A stretch of DNA of 64,000 nucleotides from Bacillota bacterium (lineage in GTDB: Bacteria > Bacillota > UBA4882 > UBA8346): contig JAFABB010000044.1 of NCBI GenBank assembly GCA_023426245.1, positions 1-64,000 on the forward strand, in the 5' to 3' direction. Shown here piece by piece: positions 8,399 through 18,000 of this stretch (within the stretch, counting starts at the first letter, position 1; each line of letters opens with the position of its first letter). A program made the position numbers and the translations under genes. Under the pieces are notes generated by a model. It saw only the letters and a list, made by a program, of their open reading frames with translations. It did no database searches and had not been told where the DNA came from.

Positions 8399-9685
8399 AT
8401 GACAATAGTTTTAGGTTTGTTTTTCTTATTTATGCTGATGGGAATGCCGGTGGCTTTTGCAATAGGTATTTCAGGAACTGTTTTTTTTCTGCAGCAATCG
8501 ACATTGCCATTTACCATACCTGCCCAATTGGTGATCACGCAGACCCAAAGCTTTACCTTACTTGCAATTCCGCTGTTTGTCTTCGCCGGTAATCTGTTGA
8601 ATGAAACAGGCATTACTCATAGGTTGATGAAGCTCTCATCGGTGCTGGCGGGTCATTTGCGCGCCGGCTTGGCTCAAGTTAATGTGGTGTTAGCGACAAT
8701 GATGGGCGGTATTACAGGTTCAGCCATTGCCGACGCTTCCATGCAGGGGCGCGTGCTGGGTCCGGGCATGCTGGAAAGAGGTTATTCCAAAGGATTTGCG
8801 GCAGGCATCATCGGCTGTGGTTCATTAATCGTTACCATGATTCCGCCGGGGATTGGGCTTGTTTTGTACGGGAGCATCGGCGAGGTTTCCATCGGCCGGC
8901 TCTTCACAGCCGGTGTAGTGCCCGGTCTGTTGATGGCGATTTTTATGATGGCCGGGGTGGCGGTTACCGCCAGGAAAAAAGGTTATCGTCCGGAAAGGGA
9001 ACAACGGGCTTCCCTGAAAGAAGTCGCGACCACTTTTATCGATTGCATCTGGGCTTTCCTTTTCCCGATCCTGTTAATCGCCGGATTACGGTTCGGTCTG
9101 TTTACCCCTTCGGAGGCCGGAGCTTTTGCCGTAGTCTATGCGATTGTGGTGGGCATCATCGCCTACAAGGAGTTCACCTGGAGCAAGTTTGTCAAAACAT
9201 TAGAGTACACTGCTATTGATATCGGTATGATAATGCTCTTAATCGCTTTGTCGGCGATTTTCAGCTACGGGATAACCTGGGAGCGGTTACCTCAGGCATT
9301 GGCCCAATTTATGCTGGGGATATCCAATATTCCCTGGGTCATCATGTTGATTATCATCGGTCTTTTAGTCGTTGCCGGAATGTTCATGGACTCAACGGTC
9401 CTGATTTTGTTACTTACTTCAATCCTGATTCCCGTAGCCAAACAGTTGAATATCGATTTGGTGCATTTTGGAATTGTGATGGTGTTAACACTTACCATCG
9501 GGCTTTTGACGCCGCCGGTGGGGATGGTAATGTATATCGTTTGTTCCATCTTTGAATGTTCGATTTGGGAGTTTGTCAAAGAATCCTGGATATATATGCT
9601 GGCTATCTTGCTGGTCATTTTGGCGGTTATCTTTTTCCCGGATCTCGTATTGTTCCTTCCCAATTTGATCTTTGGAAAGGGATAA
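8399..9685 (+). CDS. TRAP transporter large membrane subunit (DctM family)
   Basis: 428 residues and about twelve hydrophobic segments, the normal size for DctM. Family motifs include LFFLFMLMGMPVAFAIG at the start, AIPLFVFAGNLLNETG near 60, and GGITGSAIADASMQG near 98, the conserved GxxxGSxxADA region of the transport channel. LTPPVGMVMY near 369 lies in the second repeat. It is a Na+-coupled organic acid permease subunit in the cytoplasmic membrane. GGGAGG precedes the ATG. Confidence 0.95.
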   Translation: MTIVLGLFFLFMLMGMPVAFAIGISGTVFFLQQSTLPFTIPAQLVITQTQSFTLLAIPLFVFAGNLLNETGITHRLMKLSSVLAGHLRAGLAQVNVVLATMMGGITGSAIADASMQGRVLGPGMLERGYSKGFAAGIIGCGSLIVTMIPPGIGLVLYGSIGEVSIGRLFTAGVVPGLLMAIFMMAGVAVTARKKGYRPEREQRASLKEVATTFIDCIWAFLFPILLIAGLRFGLFTPSEAGAFAVVYAIVVGIIAYKEFTWSKFVKTLEYTAIDIGMIMLLIALSAIFSYGITWERLPQALAQFMLGISNIPWVIMLIIIGLLVVAGMFMDSTVLILLLTSILIPVAKQLNIDLVHFGIVMVLTLTIGLLTPPVGMVMYIVCSIFECSIWEFVKESWIYMLAILLVILAVIFFPDLVLFLPNLIFGKG

Positions 9686-9717
9686 TTAAAGCACCTGACT
9701 TTATAGGGTTTTTAGAA

Positions 9718-9763
9718 TTTCGCCGGGCTGGAGGCGGTACGTTGGCTTAATGGTCCGGCGAAA
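9718..9763 (+). terminator. Inverted repeat after the TRAP genes
   Basis: TTTCGCCGG at 9718-9726 pairs exactly with CCGGCGAAA at 9755-9763, with a 28-nt loop. A few T residues follow. It may be a weak terminator or mRNA-stabilising hairpin between the transporter and the second dehydrogenase. Confidence 0.4.
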
Positions 9764-9859
9764 CTTTCCATTATTTTGTATTTTCCATATCTATCTGCCA
9801 AAATGTAGTAACGTTGCAGAGATGATATTGACTCGAAATATGTTTTTTTGGAGGTAACC

Positions 9860-10618
9860 ATGGATTTTTCCAACAAGGCCGTGTTGATAACCGGTGCGGG
9901 AGAAGGCATAGGCCGGGCGGTTGCAATCCTGTTCGCTAAAGCCGGCGCTAAAGTGGCGATTAATTCATTGAGGCCCCGTTATGGGGAAGAAACTTTGGAA
10001 TATGTCAAAAAAGAAGGAGCCGAGGGTCTGTATATCCAAGGTGACGTTTCAGTTACCGCTGATGCGGAAAGAATGGTCCGCGAGAGTGTGAAAGCCTTTG
10101 GCAGAATTGATATTTTAATCAATAACGCCGGGATTGTCTTGCCAGGCAGAGTTGACAACATGACGGAGGAAGATTTTGAAAAAACCATGAATGTCAACGT
10201 AAAAGGGGTGTTTTTGGTATCCAAATACGCGATCTTGGCGATGAGACAGTCAGGTGGAGGCGTTATTGTGAATAATGCTTCGGCTGCTGCTTTGAAAGGC
10301 GTAATGGACCGGAGCGCTTATAGCGCCTCGAAAGGGGCTGTAATATCATTGACCAAAGCAATGGCGGCCGATTACATCCGGGAAAATATCCGGGTGAATT
10401 GTGTCTGTCCCGGAACGACTGCTACCCCATCACTCAATGAAAGAATGCAGGCTTTTGCCGATCCCGGGGCCGCTTTAAAGGCCTTTATAGCCAGACAGCC
10501 CATGGGCCGTTTGGGAACAGAGGAAGAAATCGCGCAAGCATTTTTGTTTGCATGTTGTGACGAGGCGGCCTTCATGGACGGCAGCGTGATTACGATTGAT
10601 GGTGGCATGACCTTATGA
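9860..10618 (+). CDS. Short-chain dehydrogenase/reductase (second of three)
   Basis: 252 residues from the ATG at 9860, five nt after GGAGG; a TTG at 9848 in the same frame would overlap the ribosome site. Cofactor loop TGAGEGIGRA near 9, NNAG near 87, catalytic SAYSASKGA region near 152-158. Classical SDR oxidoreductase, cytosolic. The Asn-Ser-Leu-Arg sequence at the end of strand 2 (about 37-40) suggests NADP preference, an inference. It lies 174 nt after the permease gene and 32 nt before the next SDR, so it belongs to the same catabolic set. Confidence 0.88.
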   Translation: MDFSNKAVLITGAGEGIGRAVAILFAKAGAKVAINSLRPRYGEETLEYVKKEGAEGLYIQGDVSVTADAERMVRESVKAFGRIDILINNAGIVLPGRVDNMTEEDFEKTMNVNVKGVFLVSKYAILAMRQSGGGVIVNNASAAALKGVMDRSAYSASKGAVISLTKAMAADYIRENIRVNCVCPGTTATPSLNERMQAFADPGAALKAFIARQPMGRLGTEEEIAQAFLFACCDEAAFMDGSVITIDGGMTL

Positions 10619-10650
10619 GGTTTTTATCGATATGGATAGGAGGATAAGCT

Positions 10651-11394
10651 ATGGCAGAACCGAAAGTGGCTATCGTTACGGGCGGGGTTACCGGTATAGG
10701 GAATGCAATTGTTAAAGCTTTACTTCGGGAAGGGGTCATTGTTAATTTTTGTGATATTGATGCCGATAGAGGCGGGGCTGTCCGCAATGAGTTAGCTGCG
10801 GGCGGCGGCAGAGTATTTTTCCGGCTGTGTGATGTCTCCGACGAATCCCAAGTGCAGGCAGTGGTGGACCAGGTATACAGGGAATGCGGAAAAATCGATT
10901 ATTTAGTGAACAATGCCGGCATTATCCGGCGGAAAACCGGAACGGGAATTAGTGTTGCCGATTGGGACATCGTTTTTAAGGTGAATGTCCGCGGGTCCTT
11001 TCTTTTTTGTAGATATGCATCGGAGCGTATGATAGCACAAAAATGCGGGAAAATCGTTAACGTCTCTTCCATCGCCGGAAAGATGGGGGATATTACCTCC
11101 GCTCCCGGTTATGGTCCTTCAAAGGCCGCCTTAGACTGCATGACGAAAACTTTTGCCCGGGAACTTGCTTCCTATGGAATTACTGTCAATGGGGTAGCCC
11201 CGCATGCTATCGCCACTGAAATGAGCTCCCAATGGTCTGAAGAAAAGCGGAAGGCTATCATCGAGTCGATTCCCTTGAAGCGTTTGGGCAGGCCGGAAGA
11301 AGTGGCAGCCGCGGTTTTATTTTTGTTATCGGACGGGGCCGATTTCATTACCGGAGAAATTATTGATGTCAATGGTGGTTTTCTAATGGATTGA
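10651..11394 (+). CDS. Short-chain dehydrogenase/reductase, FabG-like (third of three)
   Basis: 247 residues. TGGVTGIGNAI at about 9, CDID at about 35 favouring NAD, NNAG near 87, catalytic Ser in NVSSIAG near 138 and YGPSK near 153. Classical SDR fold with ending GGFLMD. AGGAGG precedes the ATG. Its context in a sugar-acid type operon argues for a carbohydrate or polyol oxidoreductase rather than fatty acid synthesis; no acyl carrier protein genes are nearby. Confidence 0.88.
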   Translation: MAEPKVAIVTGGVTGIGNAIVKALLREGVIVNFCDIDADRGGAVRNELAAGGGRVFFRLCDVSDESQVQAVVDQVYRECGKIDYLVNNAGIIRRKTGTGISVADWDIVFKVNVRGSFLFCRYASERMIAQKCGKIVNVSSIAGKMGDITSAPGYGPSKAALDCMTKTFARELASYGITVNGVAPHAIATEMSSQWSEEKRKAIIESIPLKRLGRPEEVAAAVLFLLSDGADFITGEIIDVNGGFLMD

Positions 11395-11593
11395 TATCGT
11401 GTTCCATTTCTAATTTTTTTTAAATCGGTATCCAGTATTTGATAGAGAAGCGTTGTGTTAAGAAGAATCTTGAAAAGGCAATAAAGTGGATGAAAGTAGC
11501 TATTATGATTTCCATCTGTAACCACAGGGCAATCAGGGTGTTGATAAAAAGCCAGGTATTCGACGGGCGGAGATTACGAGGAGGAAACTCAAA

Positions 11594-13051
11594 TTGGTTA
11601 AGAATTACGATGTGCTGATTATCGGTGCGGGCGTGGTAGGCAGTGCAATCGCCCGTGAGCTGGCAAGGTGGGAATTGAAAATCGGGGTTTTAGAAAAAAA
11701 CCGCGATGTTTGCCTGGAAACCAGCGGGAGGAACTCCGCCGTAATCCATGGCGGGTTTGCCTATGATCAAGGAACCCGTAAAGCGGAATGTTGTATCGAG
11801 GGTGTTTTGGAATTCGACCGGGTCGCCCGGGAACTGGATGTTCCATTCCGGCGTACCGGCAAAGTACTGGTTGGAAATACCGCTGCAGATTATGAAAGTC
11901 TGCAAAAGACGATTGCCAATGGAAAGATAAACGGCAGTATCGGACTGGAAATGATCGATAAAGAGCGTCTTAAAGAGCTTGTCCCGGCAGTAAATGGCGA
12001 GTTCGCCATGCTTTCGCCGATGAGTGGGATCGTTGATCCTTTTCAATACACTGTCGCTTTGGCGGAAAACGCCAAGACCAACGGGGTTGATTTTTATTTT
12101 AACCATGAGGTGACAGGCATTCGGCTTCAAGCAGGGGGTACATACACCATTGAGACCGCGGAGGGAGATTTCCAGACCCGTTGGATTGTCAACAGCGCCG
12201 GGCTTGGCGCTGTTAAAATCTCGGAAATGATCGGCGTTTCCGGATACAGAATCGGGGGCACCAAGGGTGATTATATTATTTTGGATAAAAAGGTCGGACC
12301 GTTACTGCCTATGCCGGTCTACCCCGTTCCCAGCAATACCTATATGGGGATCCATGTTACTCCGACCATTGACGGTAATGTAATCGTCGGTCCTAATGCC
12401 GATGATGTCAGTAATCGTGATTACAGTTATTACGGAGTACCGCAACGGAATATGGATTATTTGGCGGAGAGCGCTTTCGCTTTGTGGCCCCATATCCATA
12501 AGTCCGATTATATCCGTAACTATGCGGGTATTCAGACCACCTGGATGAAAGGCAAGGACATCGTGAAAGATTTTGTGATTGAAGTCCGTCCGGAAGCCCC
12601 TCATGCTATCAATCTAATCGGTATTGAGTCGCCGGGGCTCACTGGCGCATTGCCGATTGCGCGCCGTGCTGTTAAACTGTTGACCGACCGGGAAACTTTG
12701 CGGCCCAACCTAAATTTCAATCCGAACCGGACAGGGATTGTCCGTTTCGCCGCGCAAAGCGATGAGCAAAAGGCTCGTTTGATTGAGGAAAACCCCGACT
12801 ATGGGGAGATCATCTGTCGCTGCGAGTCGGTAACCAAAGCGGAGATTTTGCAGGCAGTGCATAATTGTTTGGGGGTGGATACCATGACCGCTGTTAAATA
12901 CCGTACGCGTTCGATGATGGGCCGGTGTCAGGGAGGTTATTGCCAAATGAGAATCGCCCAAATTATCCAGGAAGAGCTTGGCAAGGAAGCTGCGGAAATA
13001 CTTTATGCCCGTAATGGTTCCAATATGTTTATAGGCAAGGTGCGAGAATGA
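11594..13051 (+). CDS. GlpA-like FAD-dependent dehydrogenase with C-terminal BFD-type [2Fe-2S] domain
   Basis: 485 residues, TTG start with GAGGAGG nine nt upstream. FAD-binding GAGVVGSAIARELARW near 10 and SGRNSAVIHGGF near 46 identify the DAO/GlpA flavoprotein family. The C-terminal part (about 395-460) has CRCESVTKAEI, then GRCQGGYC, the four Cys of a BFD-like [2Fe-2S] domain. In Thermotoga-type operons (TM1432-TM1434) this protein sits with the next two families and is annotated as glycerol-3-phosphate dehydrogenase. No glycerol kinase is present here, so the hydroxy substrate may differ. Overlaps the next gene by 4 nt. Confidence 0.88.
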   Translation: MVKNYDVLIIGAGVVGSAIARELARWELKIGVLEKNRDVCLETSGRNSAVIHGGFAYDQGTRKAECCIEGVLEFDRVARELDVPFRRTGKVLVGNTAADYESLQKTIANGKINGSIGLEMIDKERLKELVPAVNGEFAMLSPMSGIVDPFQYTVALAENAKTNGVDFYFNHEVTGIRLQAGGTYTIETAEGDFQTRWIVNSAGLGAVKISEMIGVSGYRIGGTKGDYIILDKKVGPLLPMPVYPVPSNTYMGIHVTPTIDGNVIVGPNADDVSNRDYSYYGVPQRNMDYLAESAFALWPHIHKSDYIRNYAGIQTTWMKGKDIVKDFVIEVRPEAPHAINLIGIESPGLTGALPIARRAVKLLTDRETLRPNLNFNPNRTGIVRFAAQSDEQKARLIEENPDYGEIICRCESVTKAEILQAVHNCLGVDTMTAVKYRTRSMMGRCQGGYCQMRIAQIIQEELGKEAAEILYARNGSNMFIGKVRE

Positions 13052-14286
13052 ATAAGAGCAAAAAGGAAGTCATCATTATTGGTGGAGGACCGGCGGGCCT
13101 TGCAGCCGCCGGTCGGTTATACCGCAACGGAGTCCGGGATATTTTGATCATTGAACGCGAAAAAACTTTAGGCGGTATTTTGCGTCAGTGTATTCACGAT
13201 GGCTTTGGTTTGACCCGCTTTAAGGAAATCCTGAGCGGGCCTGAATATGCACAGCGATTCATCGATGAGGTGGAGCAGCTGGGGATTCCTTATGTCACCG
13301 ATACGACAGTTATTTCAGTTTCGCCTGACAAACAAGTTACGGCCGTATCCAGAGAAGGTTTGGTTACCTGGGAAGCCAATGCGGTTATTTTGACGATGGG
13401 TTGCCGGGAACGTACTCGCGGCGCTTTAGGTATCCCGGGAGAACGGCCGGCAGGGGTAATGACTGCGGGAGTGGCCCAGTCGTACATGAACCTTCACAAT
13501 AAAATGGTTGGCAAGAATATCGTGATTCTCGGGTCGGGAGATATTGGGATGATTATGGCGCGCCGTTTGACACTGGAAGGTGCAAATGTCAAAGCCGTAT
13601 TTGAAATCCTTCCTTATCCCAGCGGTCTCCCCCGTAATATAGAGCAGTGTTTAAATGATTACAACATCCCGCTTTACCTTAGCCATACCGTGACCGATAT
13701 TCATGGCCGTTCAAGGTTAACGGGGGTCACTGTTTCAGCAGTAGATGAAGGGTTGAAGCCGATTCCGGGAACTGAAAAAGAATATGAATGCGATACTTTA
13801 ATTCTTTCGGTAGGGCTAATTCCTGAGAATGAGCTCTCGCTTGGGACGGGAGTCGAGTTGGATGCGCGTACAAAAGGAGCTGTTATCGATGAGCATTACC
13901 AGACCAGGGTCCCAGGTGTGTTTGTAGCAGGGAATGTTTTGCATGTTCATGATTTAGTGGATTACGTTTCCATGGAGGCCGAAAATTTAGCCGATGCGGT
14001 GGCCGAATATGTAAGTGCAGGTAGCTTGCATCCCTGTAATATTCGGGTTTCAACTGGCCCTGAAATTGGTTATAGTATCCCGCAATATATAAGCGGAAGG
14101 AAGGATGTTCAGCTTGCAATGCGCGTAAAACGGCCTTTCCGTGACTGTCTCATCGAGGCGAAGCAGGGCGGGACTGTTGTTGGTTCGGTTACACTTAAAA
14201 AAGCGGCACCTGCGGAAATGATTCATATTCCGGTAAATCATCTGTTGTTGCAAAACTCTGAGGATTTGGAGGTGCATTTGAAATGA
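13048..14286 (+). CDS. FAD/NAD(P)-dependent oxidoreductase, partner of the GlpA-like subunit
   Basis: 412 residues of the pyridine nucleotide-disulfide oxidoreductase fold. FAD site IIGGGPAGLAAAGRL near residue 9; second nucleotide site VILGSGDIGMIMARR near 155; GVFVAGNVLHVHDLVD near 290 is the C-terminal FAD contact. There is no redox-active CxxxxC pair, as in the alpha subunits of hydrogen cyanide synthase-like and GlpB-like partners. It probably passes electrons from the GlpA-like flavin to NAD or a quinone/ferredoxin. It overlaps both neighbours by 4 nt, so the three genes are translationally coupled. Confidence 0.87.
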   Translation: MNKSKKEVIIIGGGPAGLAAAGRLYRNGVRDILIIEREKTLGGILRQCIHDGFGLTRFKEILSGPEYAQRFIDEVEQLGIPYVTDTTVISVSPDKQVTAVSREGLVTWEANAVILTMGCRERTRGALGIPGERPAGVMTAGVAQSYMNLHNKMVGKNIVILGSGDIGMIMARRLTLEGANVKAVFEILPYPSGLPRNIEQCLNDYNIPLYLSHTVTDIHGRSRLTGVTVSAVDEGLKPIPGTEKEYECDTLILSVGLIPENELSLGTGVELDARTKGAVIDEHYQTRVPGVFVAGNVLHVHDLVDYVSMEAENLADAVAEYVSAGSLHPCNIRVSTGPEIGYSIPQYISGRKDVQLAMRVKRPFRDCLIEAKQGGTVVGSVTLKKAAPAEMIHIPVNHLLLQNSEDLEVHLK

Positions 14287-14645
14287 TAAAGGAATATACT
14301 TGTATTATATGTCCAAATAGCTGCGAATTAAAGGTCGAATTTGAAAATGGCAAGATTTTGGAACTTCAAGGTGCATCCTGTAAACGGGGGCAAAAGTATG
14401 TTGAACAGGAATTGACCGATCCGCAGCGGAATATAGCCACCTCCATTCTGCTTGAGAACGGCGATTTGCCGTTGGTAAGTGTAAGGCTTTCCAAGCCCGT
14501 CCCCAAAAACAAAATCTTCGATGTCATGGCGGAAATCAAACAGACTCGTTTGCAAGCGCCCGTGGGTATAGGACAGGTGGCCATTGCCAATGTGTTGGGC
14601 CTTGGCAGTGATGTTATTGTCACGAAAAATGTAGCCGCGAAATAG
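14283..14645 (+). CDS. DUF1667 protein, third component of the flavoprotein complex
   Basis: 120 residues. An N-terminal CIICPNSCELKV motif and a further Cys at ASCKRG suggest a metal- or Fe-S-binding site of CxxC-x3-C-x(n)-C form. The rest, including LVSVRLSKPVPK, is characteristic of DUF1667, which is almost always encoded after the two flavoprotein families seen upstream. It probably relays electrons within that complex. It overlaps the preceding gene by 4 nt and is the last gene before a terminator. Confidence 0.88.
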   Translation: MIKEYTCIICPNSCELKVEFENGKILELQGASCKRGQKYVEQELTDPQRNIATSILLENGDLPLVSVRLSKPVPKNKIFDVMAEIKQTRLQAPVGIGQVAIANVLGLGSDVIVTKNVAAK

Positions 14646-15013
14646 GAGACAACCGCTAAGTAATTTAAATTCAGTAAGAAAAATTTCTTTGGATATGTTC
14701 ATTTCTAGATATCGTATTTTTTTATTCTGCTTGCGACTGCGCAAGGAGTTTACTTTTGGGACAGCTCTTTTATTAAAAAGAATCCCTTACAAAAAAGTGA
14801 AGAAATAAATCACAAACCTCTGTTCATTTTATAGAACGGAGGTTTTTTATTATGCCATATCACCTATCTAGATTATCAGAAAACAAATAATTCGTATAGT
14901 AGGGAGAATGATTTTTTTAAAAAAGACCGAATATTATCCTATTGCTGAAAAAATTGGGAAATTTCTATTAACCCATTGGATATTGAAATCATTGATGTCT
15001 TGGAGGTGATTGC
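14646..15013. other. Intergenic region with terminator and an IS-like 17-mer
   Basis: No gene seen. A 17-mer, TTTACTTTTGGGACAGC, at 14749-14765 is repeated exactly at 26894-26910; sequences like it are found at the ends of Bacillota insertion sequences. A strong terminator lies at 14814-14849. The sensor kinase leader follows. Confidence 0.45.
14814..14849 (+). terminator. Rho-independent terminator of the catabolic operon
   Basis: AAACCTCTGTTC pairs with GAACGGAGGTTT across an 8-nt loop and runs into TTTTTT ATT. It lies 168 nt after the DUF1667 gene and marks the end of the 4906-14645 unit. Confidence 0.85.
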
Positions 15014-18000
15014 ATGTTGGCCAATAGCCCCAAAAAATTGGTTGGATTTTATGAAACTCTTATTGAAAATATTCATATTCATCTAGCTTATCTGGACAAG
15101 AACTTCAATTTTATCATTGTGAACTCCGCTTACGCAAAGGGTTCGGGTCATACAAAAGAAGAATTGATTGGGCATAATCATTTTGATTGGTTTCCCAATG
15201 AGGAAAATAGGGAGTTATTTGAACAAGTCCGTGATACGGGACAACAAATTGAATATAAGGCTAAGCCTTTTGAATATGCGGATCAGCCTTGGCGGGGAGT
15301 TACATACTGGAATTGGGCCTTAACGCCTATAAAGGATGATTCCGGTGTGGTTTCGGGATTTGTTTTAACGGCAGATGATGTCACTGAACAGGAAAAGTCA
15401 AAATCGCGTTTGGAAGAGGAAATTAATCAGCGCCAAATTGACCAAAGCAGAATTAAATATTTGGCTTCCTATCCTGAACAAAACCCAAATCCAGTCATGG
15501 AGCTGGATTTAAGCGGCAATATCCGCTACATTAACCGGACAGCAAACATACTATTTCCAGAACTAAGCAGTCAAGGACTAAAACATCCTTGGCTGGCTGA
15601 TTGGAATGATATCGTTAACCATTTTATTCACGGGTCGGATGATACCTTTATTCGGGACGTAATGATAGGCGAGTACCATTATTATCAACAGGTAATTTAT
15701 TATTCCGCTTCAGGGCATTTTATCCGGATTTATGGTTTCGATATCACCAAACGTAAACATTTAGAGAAAATTTTGCAAAAGAACAATGAAAGGCTGGCAA
15801 TATTGGCTGATTCGGCTAATGTTTTGCTGTCCAATGCAAAACCCGACAGTATGATTCAAACCATTGCCGACCGGGTTATGCGTCACCTTCAGTGTGATGT
15901 CTTTTTTAACTATATTGTTGATGAAAGCAAGGGGCGATTGCGACTTAATGCCTATGCCGGAGTTTCCGCCGGATTTGCCGGGAAAATTGAATGGCTGGAT
16001 TACGGGGTGGCAATTTGTGGATGCGTTGCCCGGGATGGTTGCCGGATTATTTCAGGAAACATCCCGGAAAACGGTGACCCAGGGGCCGACCTGGTCCGTT
16101 CCCTGGGAATTAAGGCCTATGCGTGCCAACCGTTATGCTTGGGAGAAAAGATCGTCGGTACCTTGTCCTTTGGTACCCGTTCCCGGAATGGTTTTACCGT
16201 TGATGAACTTGAACTAATCAAAACTGTAGCCGACCAGGTGTCCATCGCCAAGCAACGAATGCAGATGGAAGATACAATCCGGGCTTCTGAAGAAAATTAC
16301 CGCCGGATGATTGAAACCGCCAACGAGGGTATCGTGATTTGTAATTCCGATGATAGCATTAGTTTTGTGAACCAAAGAATGGCGGAAATGCTGGGGCATA
16401 CAAGTGAAGAATTGGTAGGAAGAAAAAGTTCGGAATTTTTGGAGCGGGACCAAGAAGACAATCCGATTGAAACTGGGGTTGGCCGGAAAGGAGATCTTAA
16501 AATCCTTCGAGAGGTTAATTTTCGCCGTAAGGATGGTTCGTCTCTATGGACTGTTGCCAGTGTTTCTCTATTAGCTGACAGTCAGGGAGAATCCATGGGT
16601 AGTCTCATCATGTATACTGATATTACCGATTATAAACGGGTTAATAAAGAACGGGAACAATTATTACGAAGGATACAGGAAGCCTTTAGTAACGCGGAAC
16701 ATAACCGTGCGCAACTCGAAGCGATTTTTACTGCGCAGAAAGATGTCATTCTTCTCTACGATACTGGGATGAATGTATTGAGAGCTAATCCTAGTTTTCT
16801 TGCAAATTATGGTTTTAATCCCGTAGGGTTCAACGTTAAAGATATTATTCGGCGGGTATCTTGCCGTTGGCTTGATGGCCGGCCATTCTTACTGGAGGAA
16901 CAACCTACACTCCGGGCGCTACGGGGTGAAAAAGTAACTAGCGCTTTTTTTACTGTCAAGAAATGCGACGGCGCTGAGGCGATAGTTGAGATATCGTCAG
17001 GACCTACATGGGAAGGAAAAGATATCACGGGATCAGTAACCGTGTGGCATGATATTACGGAACGTAAACAGGCGGAAGAATTGCTGGAGAGAGCCAAAAA
17101 CCAGGCAATTAATGATAAGAATCGCTTTCAAGCAGTGATGGAGGCATTGCCGGTTGGCGTTGCCATAACAGATGAATGCGGAGGCAACGTACAATCGAAT
17201 TATACTTTCGGGCAAATCTGGGGTGGAGAGTGTCCTAGGGTCGAAGTAATTTCTGATTATGCCGCATACAAAGCCTGGTGGGTGGACTCGGGTCAAACGG
17301 TTCAACCGGAGGAATGGGCATCGGCACGGGCGGTCTGGAACGGTGAAACAGTTATCGGGCAACAAATGAAGATCAGGCGGTTCGATGGGACATATCGGTT
17401 TATATTGAACAGTGCCGCACCGATTTATGATGTCCGGGGGGAGATTGCTGGCAGTGCAATGGCGATCCAAGATATTACCACCCTCAAGCAGTTTGAAGAA
17501 ATCTTACAAAGTAAACAAGACGAACTGGCGGTTGCCAATGAAGAGTTACAGGCCCAGCAGGAGGAATTGATCGTTATCAATGAAGAGCTCCATACCCAAC
17601 AGGAGAAGTTAAATATTACTTATCAGGAATTGCAGTCTCAGGCGGAGGCAAACTGGAGATATGCCGAGGCTACGGCCCAGGCCCTTTATGAAGCAAAACA
17701 GCGGGCAGTTGAGCTGGATGCCACGATTGCTTCTATCGCCGCAGGGGTATTGATTGTCGATCACTTGGGGAATGTTATTCGGATTAATGAATTTGCCCGG
17801 AATTTACTGGGGTATGCCGGTGAAGATCTCAAACTGCCGTTTCAGGAGCGTGTTGCCAAGTTAAATTTGATAAAAACAGACGGTCTTCCTTATTCCACCA
17901 ATGAACTACCCTTATACCGTGCCCTGCAGGGAGAGATCATTCGCGATGAAGAAATGAAGATTCAAAAATTATTTGATAAGCTGGTGTGGATCTCAGCCAC

